64,000 nt of DNA from Camarhynchus parvulus (lineage: Eukaryota > Chordata > Aves > Passeriformes > Thraupidae), in contig NC_044591.1 of assembly GCF_901933205.1 (NCBI RefSeq), positions 1,585,501-1,649,500 on the forward strand. The letters run 5' to 3'. This document shows, one piece after another, positions 14,825-28,840 of the stretch; the first letter of the stretch is position 1; each line of letters begins with the position of its first letter. Made by a program: the position numbers and the translations under genes. The notes beneath the pieces are model-generated. The model was given only the letters and a program-made list of their open reading frames with translations, was not told where the DNA came from and did not search any database.

Positions 14825-14962
14825 GCCCCGAGGCTGTCAGAGGTCCCAGGAGCATCTGGACAACACTCCCAGGGATTGTTGGGGTGTCTGTGCAGGGCCA
14901 GGAGTTGGCCTGGATGGTCCTTGGGGGTCCCTTCCAGCTCAGGATATGCCATGGCTCTGAAA
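14825..14962 (+). mobile_element. CR1 LINE 3' end
   Basis: Carries the alternative CR1 ending 'GCAGGGCCAGGAGTTGGCCT' followed by 'GGTCCCTTCCAGCTCAGGAT'. This is a different subfamily from the copies that end with 'CCAACCCAAACCA'. Confidence 0.7.
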
Positions 14963-15862
14963 GTTTAATATTGGTGGGTCTGAGCTCATCCACAGATGCT
15001 GAACTTCCACAAAAACCCAAAAAGTGCCAGAGCAATGTACCTGGTAGAGCTGCACTCCCCACAGCCATTTCAAACACTGGCAAAAAGGGGACACTGAGCC
15101 CTCAGAACTTACCTGGGGGCCATTCCCTGGCTTCAGGTTTGCTACACAGAAAAAAATCTCTTGGGTTTCAATCTGTTCCTTCCTATATATTCAACAACAA
15201 GGCTTCAGCTGTTGAACATTAAATATTAAAAACTGTTTTCATGCAAATACAAATCGATTGTGTAGTTTATTTGGGATCTGACAGTATTTGAGCCAAACAC
15301 TGCTGGCTATGATTAAGGTCCACATTTTCCTCCACTACTCTGCTTTGAAATAAACTCTACCTTTAGCACAACATTAAGAAACCCTTTGAACAGTTTGAAG
15401 GATTTAACAGGGTTTGTAAAGCTGCAGGTTTTACTACAATTTCTGCAGGTGTGGAAGCGATTTTTGTGTTCTTAATGAAAGATTTGGTATTAAAAGATTA
15501 ATGGAACCCTCTGCCCATCTGCCTGAGGCTTTTATTACTCCCATTCTAGAAACCTGCATTTTGCTTTTCAATTCCCCTTGGAGTAACCAAGTTGCACACA
15601 TCACTGCTGCCTCAAAGAAAAGCACCTCTGCCCTTTCTGTCCCCCTTCCCAGACCCTGGCTGCAGCACCAGGTCCCCGTGCTGGCCACAGGGAAAGGTTT
15701 TTTCTCTTGTCATTCGTTTCTCAGAAAGGCAGAGGGGTGGTGCAAAGCACAAAGCCCAGCCTCTGCTTTGCCCCCACAACTCCTGCCAACCACACCTGAC
15801 AGGAAAAGTGGAGTTGTTGTGTCACATCCACCCAAGTGATGTTTTCAGGTCATGGTTCTATC

Positions 15863-16348
15863 TCAGGGCTGTGTCCAGCTCTGGGCCCTCACCACAAGAA
15901 GGACCTGGAGGGGCTGGAGCATGTCCAGGGAAGGGAACGGAGCTGGGAAGGGGCTGGAGCCCCAGGAGAGGCTGAGGGAGCTGGGAAGGGGCACAGCCTG
16001 GAGAAAAGGAGACTCAGGAGGGCCCTTGTGGCTCTGCACAGCTCCTGCCAGGAGGGGACAGCCAGGGGGGTCAGGCTGTGCTCCAGGGAACAGGGACAGG
16101 AGGAGAGGGAACGGCCTCAGGCTGGGCCAGGGCAGGCTCAGGGTGGACATCAGGAGGAATTTCTGCATGGAAAGGTGCTCAGGCCTTGGCAGGGGCTGCC
16201 CAGGGACGTTTGGAGTGCCCATCCCTGGAGGTGTCCAGGGAAGACCTGGACATGGCACTCAATGCTCTGAAGCTGGGGACTGGTCAGGGCTGGACTTGAT
16301 GGTTTTGGAGCGTTTTTCCAACCTCAGTAACTCTGGGGTTTTGTGATT
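15863..16348 (+). mobile_element. CR1 LINE 3' fragment, well preserved
   Basis: Starts at 'CAGGGCTGTGTCCAGCTCTG', runs through 'GGAGGGGCTGGAGCATGTCC' and ends near 'TCTGGGGTTTTGTGATTTT'. It looks young compared with its neighbours. The minus-strand copy at 54836-55315 is closely similar and truncated at nearly the same point. Confidence 0.9.
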
Positions 16349-16394
16349 TTAAACAGCTGCTTAAAATGTGGTTGCTCTGGAGAGGAGTCACCAG

Positions 16395-16690
16395 CCACAG
16401 GATCCAGCTGGGTCAGGCTGGAAGGGCCCACAGGGCCTCATCTGGTGCCACCTCCCTGCTCAATCCAGAGCACAGGACTGAGCCCACATGGGTCTGGAAC
16501 ATCCCAGGGAGGGACACTCAGCCTCTCTGGGCAATGTGTCCCACAGTGTGTAAAGTTCCTCCTCCCCATGTTCAGCTGGAGCTCCCTGGATCAGTCCCTG
16601 CCCCTTCCTCTGGTGCCACTGCTGGGTCCCAGGGAGCACAGCCCTCCCTGCAGACAGGGACACACAGGGATGAGCTCCCTTCTCAGCTCT
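16395..16690 (-). mobile_element. CR1 LINE 3' fragment
   Basis: Reverse-complement CR1 of an older type, recognisable by 'CAGCCTCTCTGGGCAATGTG' and 'CCCCATGTTCAGCTGGAGCT' on the plus strand. It begins about 50 bp after the end of the plus-strand CR1, so the two are tail to tail. Confidence 0.7.
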
Positions 16691-19600
16691 TTCTTCACTT
16701 CTTTACCTAAAATCTCTGAACTCTGGGGCAGATGCACATAAACCCCCCTGGTGCTCCCAGGTGGCTCAGCTGCTGCAGAGGGTGAGCAGGGAGCTCCTGC
16801 ACAACCCCTGGGAGATGCTCCAAGTGCAAACACCAAACTCTTCCCCTGGCTGCACAATGGCATTGGGGGCAGCCAGAACAGACCCTTCCAGCCAGCAGCT
16901 TGTGGCATTTTCATCCCATTCCAGCTGGAGCCAGCAGCAGCTTTACCAACAAAAACCCCTCCTAACCCAGGCCTGTACTTTTTTATTTTTGTGGAAATGC
17001 ACTCACAACACATTTAAACACTTAACTGGAGGCTATTTGAAGAAAGACAGATGGACAAGCACTTAAATTTCAAAAGTCAGACCTCTAATTTCCCCAAAAG
17101 AGAATGGTTTGTGTTTCAGATAACAGGTTTCAGTGTTGTTGGCCCCAACTTCCCCATAAGGATTCCATTTAACAGAGTGATCAAACACACTTCGAGTGGA
17201 AATGTATGGACAAAGTCAGGGACCTTGAAGTCTAATATTAAAAAAAAAAATTAATAAAAGCTCTGCCTTCACAACGTGGATTCCATGACTGTTTGATATC
17301 CTTCACAAACCTTTGTTATTCCAGGAGCACTCACAGAAGTACCTGTGAGACTCCCACAAGCAGGATTTAATAATATGAAGAAAATAAAAATTATCTATTT
17401 ATGAAGATCCAAGGAGACTCCAAAATCCACCTTTTAGTCTGATCCACATTCAACATGGAGCAAATCAAGTCTGTCTAAACATAAGGAAAGACTAAACTGT
17501 GATGGGCTAAGCATTAGGATATTCACTTCCCACAGCAGCTTTTTTTCCAGACAAATTCCCAGTCAAATTGCAAAGCCACTGGAAAAACCCAGCCCTATAA
17601 AACTGGAATCCCATGAGAAAGTCTGAGTACCCAGCCCCACCTCTCCTGCTGAAGGACAGCGAGGCTCAGCTGACCGGGGAAGGCTTGGAAATACTTGGAT
17701 TAAAAGTATTTCTTGCTAAAAGAAATGCAATTAGCTACCTGTCCAACAGGAAGGAAAGGTGTTTAGCTGGGAGTGTGCAGGAACTGGGGATGCAGCACGT
17801 GTCAGGCAGGGAATAACATTCCCTGGGACTTCTAATGGAGCATGTGGCTCTGGAAAATGGCTGTGGAAACATCAAAAGCTTTTAAAAGCCCACTGAACTC
17901 CTCCTAGATTTGGCCTAATTGATTAAATTAGTGTAAGAGGCACTTCCCAGGAACAAGTGCAGATTTGATGAGGTGAAGCAGTGTCTGGACACAGGCACAG
18001 AATGGGATTAACATGCACAGAGCAGTGCTGCTGGGGTTTCAAAGGCTTCTGCTGTGTGCTGAAGGAAAGAATTTACTCCATGAATCAGAGCTGGGACCAA
18101 TCAATTCCAGAAGGAAGAATCACTTCAATCCAGAATGCCTGAATCAAAAGCCTTAGGAGCAGGATTCTTTCCTGCCAGCAATTAACACATGGTGCCTGTT
18201 CTAGAGGAACAAATGAAAGAGCTTTTCTGAAACCTCATTACTTAATAAGTCCCGAAAATTTCAAAGTGATTTTAGAAACCAAATTCCTCCTGCTTCCTTG
18301 TAGCTATTTAATACCTTCTCAGAAAGAGATGGAGCAAATTTCAGAGGCAAGAGTGACACTGACCTTAGAGGAAGGGCTGTCATGTTCCCTAATTAAACAC
18401 AGGGGTCATTAGTGACTGCACAATGTCCCATTAGTGTCTAACCAGTGCCTTCTCCAGCTCCCTGTGGCTCTGGTGACTGATGCCCACATCAGGAGCCTGA
18501 GTAGAATGCAAAGGGGCTGCAAGAAACATCACAGCTTCAGGGAGAAAGCATCTCTTGAAAGATCCACAAGAAATTCAGGATTTAATCCCCCTTCCTGCAC
18601 CTGCCAGAGGGGCTGCAGCTGTGGGTTCATCTCATGAGGGGCAGAAGCTCTGAACTCCTATTTTATCTACTAATTCAGAACTGATTACATGCAAGTAGCT
18701 GCTAACGTGGATCTAACCAGCTGGGACACAAAATTCATGCAAAATGCTTTTATAGAAGGCACCAGGCTCTTCTGTAGAAGGTTGGAATAGTTTCTAAATA
18801 TGAGATTGGTGCCCTAAAGAACATAAGTGACACTCCACCTTGGGGTCCTGCTCACTTGCTGGCCCCCTGCAATAGGTTATATTTTAAATAACTCATTAGG
18901 ATTTACACTCAGCCACAATCCAGAGGCACTGTCAAACTCTGCATCCACTCTCATTCTCCATCTCTTGTTTCTAGGACAAAATGTATCACAGCATGTTCTC
19001 TGTGTAAATCATCCACACACACGTGCTTCGCATTAGAGAGGGACCTTCCCTGCAACTCACAGCAACTGAACCAATTCATCTCAAATCCTCTGCAAGCTCC
19101 ACTGCTTCTGCAGTGATGCCTGAGCCAAAGAAAAAAGATTTGTTAAAAAATATTTTCTGAAACTCCACTTTGAAACACAATTCTTGAAACATTCTGGTCA
19201 GATGAACGTAAAACACGACATCAAATCTACACAGAGCAAAGTGAGATTCTTCCTGGAGATAATTCCAAGCACTAAAATGTAAATTATGAAAGGAGAGACA
19301 AGTGGAAGCCTGAGAATCATCCCCAGAAGCAGCAGGATGGCTGAGCTGGTCATTCAGGGCAGGAGATGAGTAGGGTCCTGACCTCACAGCCCAGCACCCT
19401 TTGTTAGGGGAAAGAATACAAGTGCTGCAGGAGTCACAAAGGTTTCTGGACTGTAAACTCATGATTCTTATATTAAATATCTGAACTCTGCCACTGTCAC
19501 TACAGCCATTAAGGAAAGTCAGGCAATGTGAGAAAGGGAAGGGATGATTTTAACATAAATTAAAAACGTCATCCTTATGGCAAGGTAGAGGAAAACACAT

Positions 19601-20251
19601 TAAAAGAGAAACTGTGCTCAATGTGGCAGCCAAAACACTGAAATCTGATTGCACCATTCCAGTATTACAGCCCCTCCTGCTTCAAAATTAATTATAATTA
19701 TACACAGCTCATAGGGTTCAAGTATTTCCATTGGTTTTGACTCCAGTCCTCAGAAAGTATCAGCTATTTTGGTAGATGGGGATTCCTTTTCTTGGGTAAA
19801 AACTTGGGCCAGTATTTCCAAACAAAACTAATGACACTGAGTCCAAAGTCAGTCAATTCCTTGTAAAATATGGAGTGAAAGAGCCTTTCCCAGCTGGCAA
19901 ATCCACCCTGTTTTGTACAAGCTGAAGATGATTTTGTTTAAGCCCACAGCTTGCATCATCTCTTTCCTGTCATTATCCAGTCCAGAGATTTTATAACTTT
20001 GCAATGGTCTAATTTCCTACCAAGGCCAATTCTCTCTGCTAGAGAATTGACTGGTTTCAATCCAGAATAAAGAAAACAAAGAGAAATACACCAGTCACCC
20101 CATTTAGCACGATAACAACAGCACATTTTGGGCTCTAAATCTTTAAGCGAGTGATATTTTTTGGCTGAAAATAAGAGGGAGAAGGGCCTGCAAGCCCTGC
20201 CCATGGATGCCATTCAGAGAGCAGCAGGCAGCCCCAGCTCTGGGGAACTCA

Positions 20252-20416
<165 letters not shown>

Positions 20417-20581
20417 TTAAGGTTGGAAGGCACTGGCAGCCCTAAGAACAGATTCTGTTATTTACAGCCCACATCTGTCCCAAAGCCAAAACTCTTCAAG
20501 AAATCATTTCACAACACATCCCTGTGCTCCCACCTCCAGAAATTTCAGGTTTCGTGACCAAAGCACTGGTGTGGCCCAGCA

Positions 20582-20636
20582 CACCTCAACACACACACAC
20601 ACAGACACACACACACACAGACACACACAGACACTC
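20582..20636. repeat. CA-rich microsatellite
   Basis: Interrupted (CA)n with periodic GA steps, about 55 bp, 208 bp upstream of the CAPZB exon 3 acceptor on the minus strand. Confidence 0.9.
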
Positions 20637-21179
20637 CAATTCACTCTGTGCCAGGGCAGTGACTGTCCAGGGCTGGTGGATAAAGGTAAATATTTACAGA
20701 GCAGTGAGAATGAGTGAGCTGCTGAAGGAATCCACCATCCATACCCTGGAGTGAGCTTTGCCAAGCGCAGAGCAGTTTCCAGAAGCCAAGCACGAGCAGG
20801 CTGGCTAAGGAGAATGAACATGTCTGTGTGTGTGCACATGTCAAATCCCACACACCTCCTGCATCCTGCACAGTCCCCATGGATCCAGGACCAGCCGCCC
20901 CCCCGCCCTGCCCGTGGACAAAGACAAGCTCTGCTCCACACGTGGCACAGGGCCTGTGATGCCCTGCAGGGACACAGGGGCTCCATGTCCCTGCACACAC
21001 TTCAGGTCATGTGCATCCTGCTGCCCCAGCCCAGGGACCACCAGCAATCATTGCTGCAGCTGCTGGCATCAAACAACCAGGGCAGGTGTGTTTCCTGCTG
21101 CAACAACAGCCCAGATCTCACTGCCAGAGAAATGGACTGAAGCAAAACGTCCCTTCCCAACAACACAACAGGACCACAG

Positions 21180-21567
21180 TGTGATGGTGTCACAGGGGTC
21201 TGAGGATGAGGGAAGAGATGAGGATCTGACTCCATGTTTCAGAATAAATCTCTTAATTTATTATTTTATTATATATATTATATTAAAATTATACTAAAAG
21301 AATAGAAGAAAGGATTTCATCAGAAGGCTGGCTAAGAATAGAAAAAGAAAGAATGATAACAAAAGCTTTGGTGTCGGACAGAGAGTCCGAGCCAGCTGAC
21401 TGTGTTTGGCATTAATTAGAAACAACCACATGAGACCAATCACAGATGCACCTGTTGCATTCCACAGCAGCAGATAACCATTGGTTACATTTTGTTCCTG
21501 AGGCCTGTCAGCTTCTCAGGAGAAAAAATCCTAAGGAAAGGATTTTTGATAAAAGATGTCTGTGACA
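21180..21567 (-). mobile_element. Solo LTR of an endogenous retrovirus, intact ends
   Basis: 388-bp solo LTR. On the minus strand it starts TGTCACAGACATC and ends CCATCACA, with a 6-bp target duplication CCACAG at 21174-21179 and 21568-21573. It has an AT-rich core around 21250-21300. No internal retroviral sequence flanks it, so it is a solo LTR. The 6-bp duplication fits ERVK-like elements (class assignment is inference). Related copies are at 31807, 34598 and 52967. Confidence 0.88.
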
Positions 21568-22079
21568 CCACAGCACAACTGGTAAGTTCCTGATCAGATT
21601 GGTAACAATGTCCTAATAAAACAAGAAAGGAATAAGCAGTGTGGAAAGTCTTCTGCAGATCACTCTGCATCATAGAGATGAAAACCTGACTGAGACTGGG
21701 GACAAAAGGCAATCAAGGGCAAAATTAATCATAGAGTGATGAATTCACAACTCATAAGAAATGAAAAGAGGGGGAGGGAGGAATAAAGAAAACATGGAAA
21801 TGTGCTTTCTTCTCTTCAAGCCATTGATTCAGTGAATGGATTAGCACCATTTGAAAGGAAAGAAGCCTGGAGGAATAAAAACAAATTTGGGGTGCAACAG
21901 CCCCGAAATGATTTTAATGCACTAGACAGGACAGAAGAGATCAAAATGCCTGGAACAAAGCATTCCTAATCCCAAGTACAAGGCAGTAACACACAGAGGA
22001 TGACAGTCCAGAGTGAGTAAGGACACACATAAACCAATGTGACTATGAAAAATCAAAAGAAAAAATCCTAAATGGAAAT

Positions 22080-22246
22080 GACAAAACAAACTGTGGCTGC
22101 CTCATCCCTGGAAGTGTCCAAGGCCAGGCTGGATCGACCAACTTTGGAGCAACCTGGGATAGTGGAAGGTGTCCCTGCCCATGGCAGGGGTGGCACTGGA
22201 TGGGCTTTAAGGTGCCTCCAACCCAAACCACTCCGTGGCTCTAAGA
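22080..22246 (+). mobile_element. CR1 LINE 3' end
   Basis: Short 5'-truncated copy: 'CATCCCTGGAAGTGTCCAAG', then 'TGTCCCTGCCCATGGCAGGG', then the ending 'CTCCAACCCAAACCACTCCG'. Confidence 0.85.
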
Positions 22247-23882
22247 TGAGACCATCAAGTGATGCAACACCTGACCCACACAATCAATCCTTAAACACAC
22301 AAAAAATCAGAGGCAAACCAAGACATGGTTGGTAAAGTGCTGAAAAAGCTGAAATATTCATCTGAGTGTTTTTATTTTGGTCTCTACAGACTGTAACATG
22401 GCCGTGAGTGAGAACTGCAGAGCCCAGGGCAGTTCAGGGTTTAACCCAGCTCGGGGCTCTCAGAGCTCCTCCTTTGGTACCTGCAGGTCTGGCTGAGGAG
22501 GCCTCAAACCCACAACACATTCCTGGGTAAACACAAGTGGACAAGCAACAGCAGCTTTTAGGGAAATTCTTCCTTTTCCTGAGACCAGACAACCCAAATA
22601 CTTCCTGGGGCTGATCCAAATCAGCAGTGTGGGCACAAGGCAGGTGAAATGATCTATCTGTGTCTGTGAGAACATCTGGTGGAATCCCCTCTGTCCCTTC
22701 CTTCTCCTCCCCATTAACCATTCGTTTTGGGCTGACACTTCAGGCTGACAGCACCTCCATCTGCCTGCCTGACCTCAGAGGGAGCCCAGCCAGCCCAGCC
22801 CTGGAGCTGGATGCAGAGGTGACCAGTGGAACACATCCCTTGGCCAGCAGCCCCCCAGCACAGGGACATGCCCAGGGACAGACTCTGCCTCTGACCTGCC
22901 TCTGGGATGAGCAGCAGTGATGAAAACAGAACTGGGGCTTTTCCCCAGCCTCTGTTTCCACTCTGGTTCTTTGGGCACAGCCCACACCACATGTGTGGTA
23001 AGGGAGCAGGAGAGGCCTTGCTGTGCACTCCTCCAACCCCAAATACCCACACAAAGCCTTCTCACAAAAACCCCAACCCGAGGCTGAGCTGATTCCCCTG
23101 CAGAAAAGCTGAATTTACAACCCTTATCAAAAACCCCTCGCAAGTAACTTCTAGATTTAACTTTCTTTTAAGAACAGCACATGCCTGGTGTGGGGTTTCT
23201 GCAGGGCTCAGAGCACAATCCCATATTGACTAGAAGGAACTTGTAACCCATTGTTTTTTTAAGATGCAATCTACTGAACTAAACTTATCTGTGGATGATT
23301 TGGTAACAAATATTCGTGAGCAGGGTCTCTTTCCCAGTTTCTGAGGGCTGTGGTTATTCCTACAGCCATAACAGTGACTGCATTATATCACACACTTACT
23401 AGAATATAATACTGCACTGTATTATAACCCTCCACTGTAAAACAAGCTGTATATCCCATCTCCTTGGTACAGACACTCCACAGGACTTCAGGCAATCTAT
23501 TCTTTTCCCTTCTCATCTTTCAGAATAAAACACAAGAAACCTCACTCATCTAGTTTGGAAATATTAGAAAATTTTGACAGTATTTATAAAAAGAACAGAT
23601 ATTCCAGCTGATGGAACTATTAGTGTAATTCTAATTATTGGAAAAGCACCCAAGTGTGGTACAGTTACCCCCAGAATGTTATTTTTATACCATTTATTGC
23701 ATCAACTGTACTTCCTAAGGATGAATTTACAATTTATGCACGCTGCCTTGAAAATTGCTTACAAGGCAAAGGCAGTAATTTGAACAAGGTAATTTGCAGC
23801 TTTAAACACTTCAGGTTTATGTTCATGAGAATATGATTCCTTCTGAATTCAGGTCCTTTGGATTCTTTTCCATGTCGAGTGT

Positions 23883-23930
23883 TGAATCTTACTAAAACAT
23901 TTAAACTGAATCTTACTAAAACATTTAAAT
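23883..23930. repeat. 24-bp direct duplication
   Basis: Two adjacent 24-bp copies (23883-23906, 23907-23930), both starting TGAATCTTACTAAAACATTT and differing only in the last base. Confidence 0.9.
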
Positions 23931-25309
23931 CACTGTTGTGCACATTCAGGCCCTTGCAGGATTCAGTTTATCTTCTGATCCCAGCAAAGGCAATTCTACT
24001 TGGAAGGCAACTGATGGTCTGGGTTTCCAAGCTCAAACAGCGGATTTGTGTTGTTAATTTTTGTTGTTAAGGTTGTTCTGTGTTAACTGAAGAGCCACAA
24101 CTCACTCAGGTGCCTGAGCGCTTATCTACAGCACTCATTACATGTGGATTTTTGACTTCAATTTAGAAACACAAGAATTAAGCCACTGCTCAGGGCAAAC
24201 TGAAACAGCAAAGCAGTGATTTGGTTCCATTCATCACTGCACTACAAATAAATGTCACTGTGCTGCAAACACTGGAGGAGGAGGTTCTTTTATAGGCAAA
24301 GACTGGGCTCCCACCTTTGTTCTGACACAATCTCTTCCCACTCCAAGCACTGCCAGGTCACTTGCAGAACACAATCTGCACCTTGTATCTCCAGCTAGAG
24401 GCCAGCATTAATGTCACCTGGCCCTAGGGCACCCTTGTTCCCCCAGATCAGCTCTCAGCCATCTCTTCTGGTGGCTCTGGCTACTCGGGGAGCGAGACCA
24501 CCCTCACTGTTAATTGCAAAGAAAAAAGGAGGAGACCTGGGGCTCAGCCTGGAAGAACAGCAGCATCATTCACAAGGAACAGGGCACAGTGTTTGGGGGA
24601 TATTTTTTTCCAAGGAGATACACAAAGGATGTGTAGTGCAGAGGAAAGAAAACCTGGATGAGAAAGTGAGGGAAACGTGTCGAACAAGGATCCTGTTGTC
24701 CTGTGAAACCAAATTCTCCTGCAGAGCTGCCCAGGTATGTGGACAGTGTTTTAATTAAGGCAACTGCTCTGCTATCAAGACAAATAATCACTTGTGCCAA
24801 AGGGGAAACCATACCCTTTTTGGAGTAGCTAAGCTCAGTCATTCCTTCTGGACTCACTTCATGGTTCAAGGAGCTTATTAGCAATTAAACAATTGCTTCT
24901 GCATTATTTTTAAAAGCATTTTTAAACAATATCTAAAAACAAATTCAAAGAGGAAAGAGGAGTAATACCTCAGTTCTCCATATCTGACACACAGCCCCCA
25001 TCCTTGCTTTGACCACACTAAATTGCATCAAATTCTGCACTTCACACACTCAGGACAGCCAATATTTTGGCTGTGCCCCCTCCAGTTGAGCACACCCAGG
25101 TGGCTGTTTTCTTCTGCAGCCTTGATTGAAATGTACCACATCTACCACTGAAACAGGAACATTCCTGGTGTACCAGTCCTAAGAAAGAGTCTTTTTCCAT
25201 GTTTATTTAGAGGTCAGAGTTACTGACCTCCACAGGAACCTTACACACTGGAAAACTCTGCTAAACGCAGCAAAATTAAAGATTATACATTTTTTCCTTA
25301 AAGAAGCTG

Positions 25310-25575
25310 AAGGAACAGGGGGAATGGCTTCCAACTGAAAGAGATTAAGTTTACTTTGGAAATTAGAAAGGAATTCTTCCCTGTGAGGGTGAGCAGGCCC
25401 TGGCACAGGCTGCCCAGAGCAGCTGGGGCTGCCCCTGGATCCCTGGCAGTGCCCAAGGCCAGGTTGGACATTGGGGCTGGAGCACCTGGGACAGTGGGAG
25501 GTGTCCCTGCCATGGCAGGGGTGGCACTGGGTGATCTTTAAGGACCCTTCCAACCCAAACATCTCTACAATTCAG
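25310..25575 (+). mobile_element. CR1 LINE 3' fragment
   Basis: Contains 'GAATGGCTTCCAACTG', 'GGCCCTGGCACAGGCTGCCC' and the ending 'CCTTCCAACCCAAACATCTC'. Fairly well preserved, 5'-truncated. Confidence 0.88.
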
Positions 25576-28500
25576 GGAAGATGAGGCAAACTTCAATTAG
25601 CTAAGGTGTCATTCAGATCCATCCTGTTTTGAATCTGCATCTGCAGGAATTTGAACCTGCAGGAATCTGAAACACACCTATGAGGTGAGCAGTTTTTAAC
25701 AGAAAGCCCCAGCCCACCAGGAAGGTGAGGATTTTTATCACTTGTGATTTTTCACCATTAAAGGAGGACAGAAGAGCTGCTCCTGTATTTGGGGAAACCA
25801 CTCAAACACAGAGGAGCCCATGGAGGCTCCCTGACCCTCTCACAAAATAACCCTTCTGGCACACCTCCAGCTCAGATCCTTCCTCTAATAAAGCTTTACT
25901 CTGATGTTTCAGAGTCCTTGCACAGCCCCAGAGTTTCCTGTTCCTGCAGAAGGCAGGCACAGCCTAGTGAATGCTGTGGGAGCTCAAGAAGGAAGCCTGG
26001 CTCCACTCATCTTGGGCCTAAAGCCACCAGGCAAGTCACTCCCACAAATCCACACAGTGCTAAACCTTAATTGGATCCATCACAGGTCCAAAGGCCACAC
26101 AATCATCAAGCTTTGTTTATGAAATGACACTTAAATGGACTTTTGTGTTCAGACAAGATATAATTGATACTGGAAACAGCTCAGACTTATTCATGTACTT
26201 GCACTGAATTCCAGCACTCCAAGAACTGGCAAAACCAAAACTAAACCAAGTGAGCTTTTCTGGGAAAAAAGACAGATGTTAACAAGGTTGCAAATCCAGG
26301 TTTGTCCAGCTAACTGTGTCATAGCAGACGCGTCACATTAATTACAGAATGTTTTAATTCAGCTCGAGGAATTACATTTAAAAAGGTGAGAACCATTCAT
26401 AAAACAGGATCCTTGGCTTTCTTCCTGTGCCTTGCAGGATAAAACAGGGCTTTTGCTGGATTCCCCTTGTGAAACAAAGGCAGCCATCTGGCAGGCACAG
26501 CCAGAGTGCCCTGGGCTGTGCCTGTGACCTGCAGGTGAAGGCTCCTGGATCCTGTTACCAGCCCCAGTCCCAGGAGCCATCACAGGGTATCAGTGTCCTG
26601 GGAAGTCCTGAGTGTTTGTGTCAGGGTCCAGCTGGGGCTGGAGACATCCAGCAACAATTCAGGGATATGCAGGACATTCTCTTTGCAGTATTTCTCTGTC
26701 TCAGCTTTCCCCTCCTTTAGAGAGGCTGGGGAGGTTTCCATCTTCACACACACTCCCTTCAAATGATATTTAAACTGATATTTTAAGGGTCTCTAACACC
26801 AGCAGTGCAGTGGCAGGAGCCTGGAAGACAAAAAGGCTTAAAAATAGAAAGAATAAGTGATATAAGGCCAGAATTGAAATGCCCTTTTCCAATCTCATGC
26901 CAGGAAATGGGGTTGCTAGCTCTAAGCCAAGCATCACATTAACAGTTTACATATATTAATTGCTATCTCCAACTACCATCAAGATATTCAAAGGTAATCT
27001 TTGCTGGCTGGAAAAGCTCCTGCTTACAGCCACTCACCAAATGGAAAAACTGGCTCTCAACCACCATACATTTATTTAGAGAGCCAGAGCCCCTTTCTTC
27101 AGCCAACAATCCTTGTGTTAGAAACCTGCCTGGCTGCTGGGAGCTCATCCCACAGGTCAGCAAGTCCAGGCAGAACAGCAGGTCAAAGACTCAGCCTTGA
27201 GCCCACAGGGCTGTCAAAGCACTTCTGCTTCCACCATCTCTTTTTCAGCTTTCACTGGATCTGATTTTTTTGTTTAAAACATCTTCCAGCCTCACCAGAC
27301 GCTCAGCTGGCCATCTGCATCCAATTATTTTATCTCTCCCTGCAATGCTGCACAGTGCTCAGGCTCTTGGACTCCAAACACAAAAAGCTCCAGTCACATT
27401 CTCATGTTCTTTATGGTCTGTGCAGCCCAAGCAGTGCAGTTTGCCTGGGGGTAAGCTCTGTAGCTTCATATATCTTCAGTGACTGAAGGCATGCAAGCAG
27501 ATTTGGGACTTGCCTGGAGCTCACACTAAGCAACAGCCTGAACTGTGCTCAAATATTTCAAAATCATCAGTTTATACATTTTAAGATTCATCACTCCAGG
27601 ATTTTCTAAAAAGTAACACATTCTACTAAAAACACTTCAGTATTCCCCTGTGATGAGAAAGGAGAGCTGATCACCTCCCAGATCTTTAATTGCAAACAGA
27701 GCCTTCAAAAATAACCAGCAAAGTTATGAGTGCTGTGTCTATAAAGAGCTCTCACTTTAATTCTTCAATGGCAGCATTACCTGGTTCTGTTCTTCAGGAA
27801 AGCTTTCACTTTTGGGAATGACTGATGCTTCAGTACCAGGCATACTGGGGGAGGAGAGGGAGAAGCTGTGGCCCTCCCTCCCTCACCTGGCAAGCCTGTC
27901 CATCCTGTGAGGACCATTTTTTGTGCCCACTTCATGCCAGGCAGCTGATTTTCCTGAGTCAGCTAGATTCTTCATCTAATTTGTATTATACACACCCAGG
28001 CAAACATCCAAATGAAACACTCAGCAGGAAATTTGTACTTGCTAAGGGAACCTGCTTAACTCTCACCAAGACCAAGAGTGCATCCACTTCCACACTCCAG
28101 TCAAAGCCCCAAGGCAATCCTGTCACAGATCTGTTATGTGCTGCACATGGCCCATGGGGACAATAAATCCACTTTCCTTCCACCTCTGCCACCTCAGCCC
28201 TCAAAGATGTCACTGAAGCTGTGTGAAGAAAATACCCCAAAAGGACTCTGGAGCTGCAACCCCAGACACCCCTCACCCACCTTGTCCTGGGCTGCCAAGA
28301 TGTCCCAAGAAGGGACCCTCCATGGCAGCACTGCCCAGGAGCTGATCCTTCTTTGGGATTTCTCCTGGAAAGAGCCCAGCTAAAAGCACAGAGGGCTGAC
28401 TTTCTGTACAGCTGACCTTCAGGGAAAGGAAGCAGGAGAGCAATTGCCATGGACTGTTCTGACCTTGCAGGCTGAGCTGCTGGGCCACTCAAAGTGAGCT

Positions 28501-28774
28501 CCACCAGCTTGCCTCCCTCACAGCTCCTGACACTCAGAGTGACTCCATGAGCCACACAAAACTCCCTCAGCTGATCCCAGGACATTTCCAAGCAGAGAAC
28601 ACCCTCAGAGTCCCTTTCCAGCAGGTGATGAGAACAGATGTGATCCACAGCAGGGTTCCCTGGGGAGCACAGTGAATCAGCAGCTCCTGGACAAGGTGAG
28701 GCAGCAAGGAGGTGACACAGCATTTGTGTGACTCAACATCTGAATTAATGCTCCAAGTGCTGCCACTACACACA

Positions 28775-28840
28775 GAATAATTTAGGTTGGACAAAACCTT
28801 GAAGTTCATCAAGTCCAACCTTTGACCTGGAGCATCCTCA
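28775..28840 (-). mobile_element. CR1 3' tail remnant
   Basis: 'AATAATTTAGGTTGGACAAA' and 'TTCATCAAGTCCAACC' are the reverse complement of the ancient CR1 3' terminus. Only about 65 bp remain. Confidence 0.6.

Noticed and set aside
15836..16346. Open frames in the CR1 copies (also at 54824-55363 and 59820-60392)
   Set aside because: They lie in the 3' parts of CR1 elements in frames unrelated to the CR1 reverse transcriptase. They are shadows of GC-rich repeat DNA.
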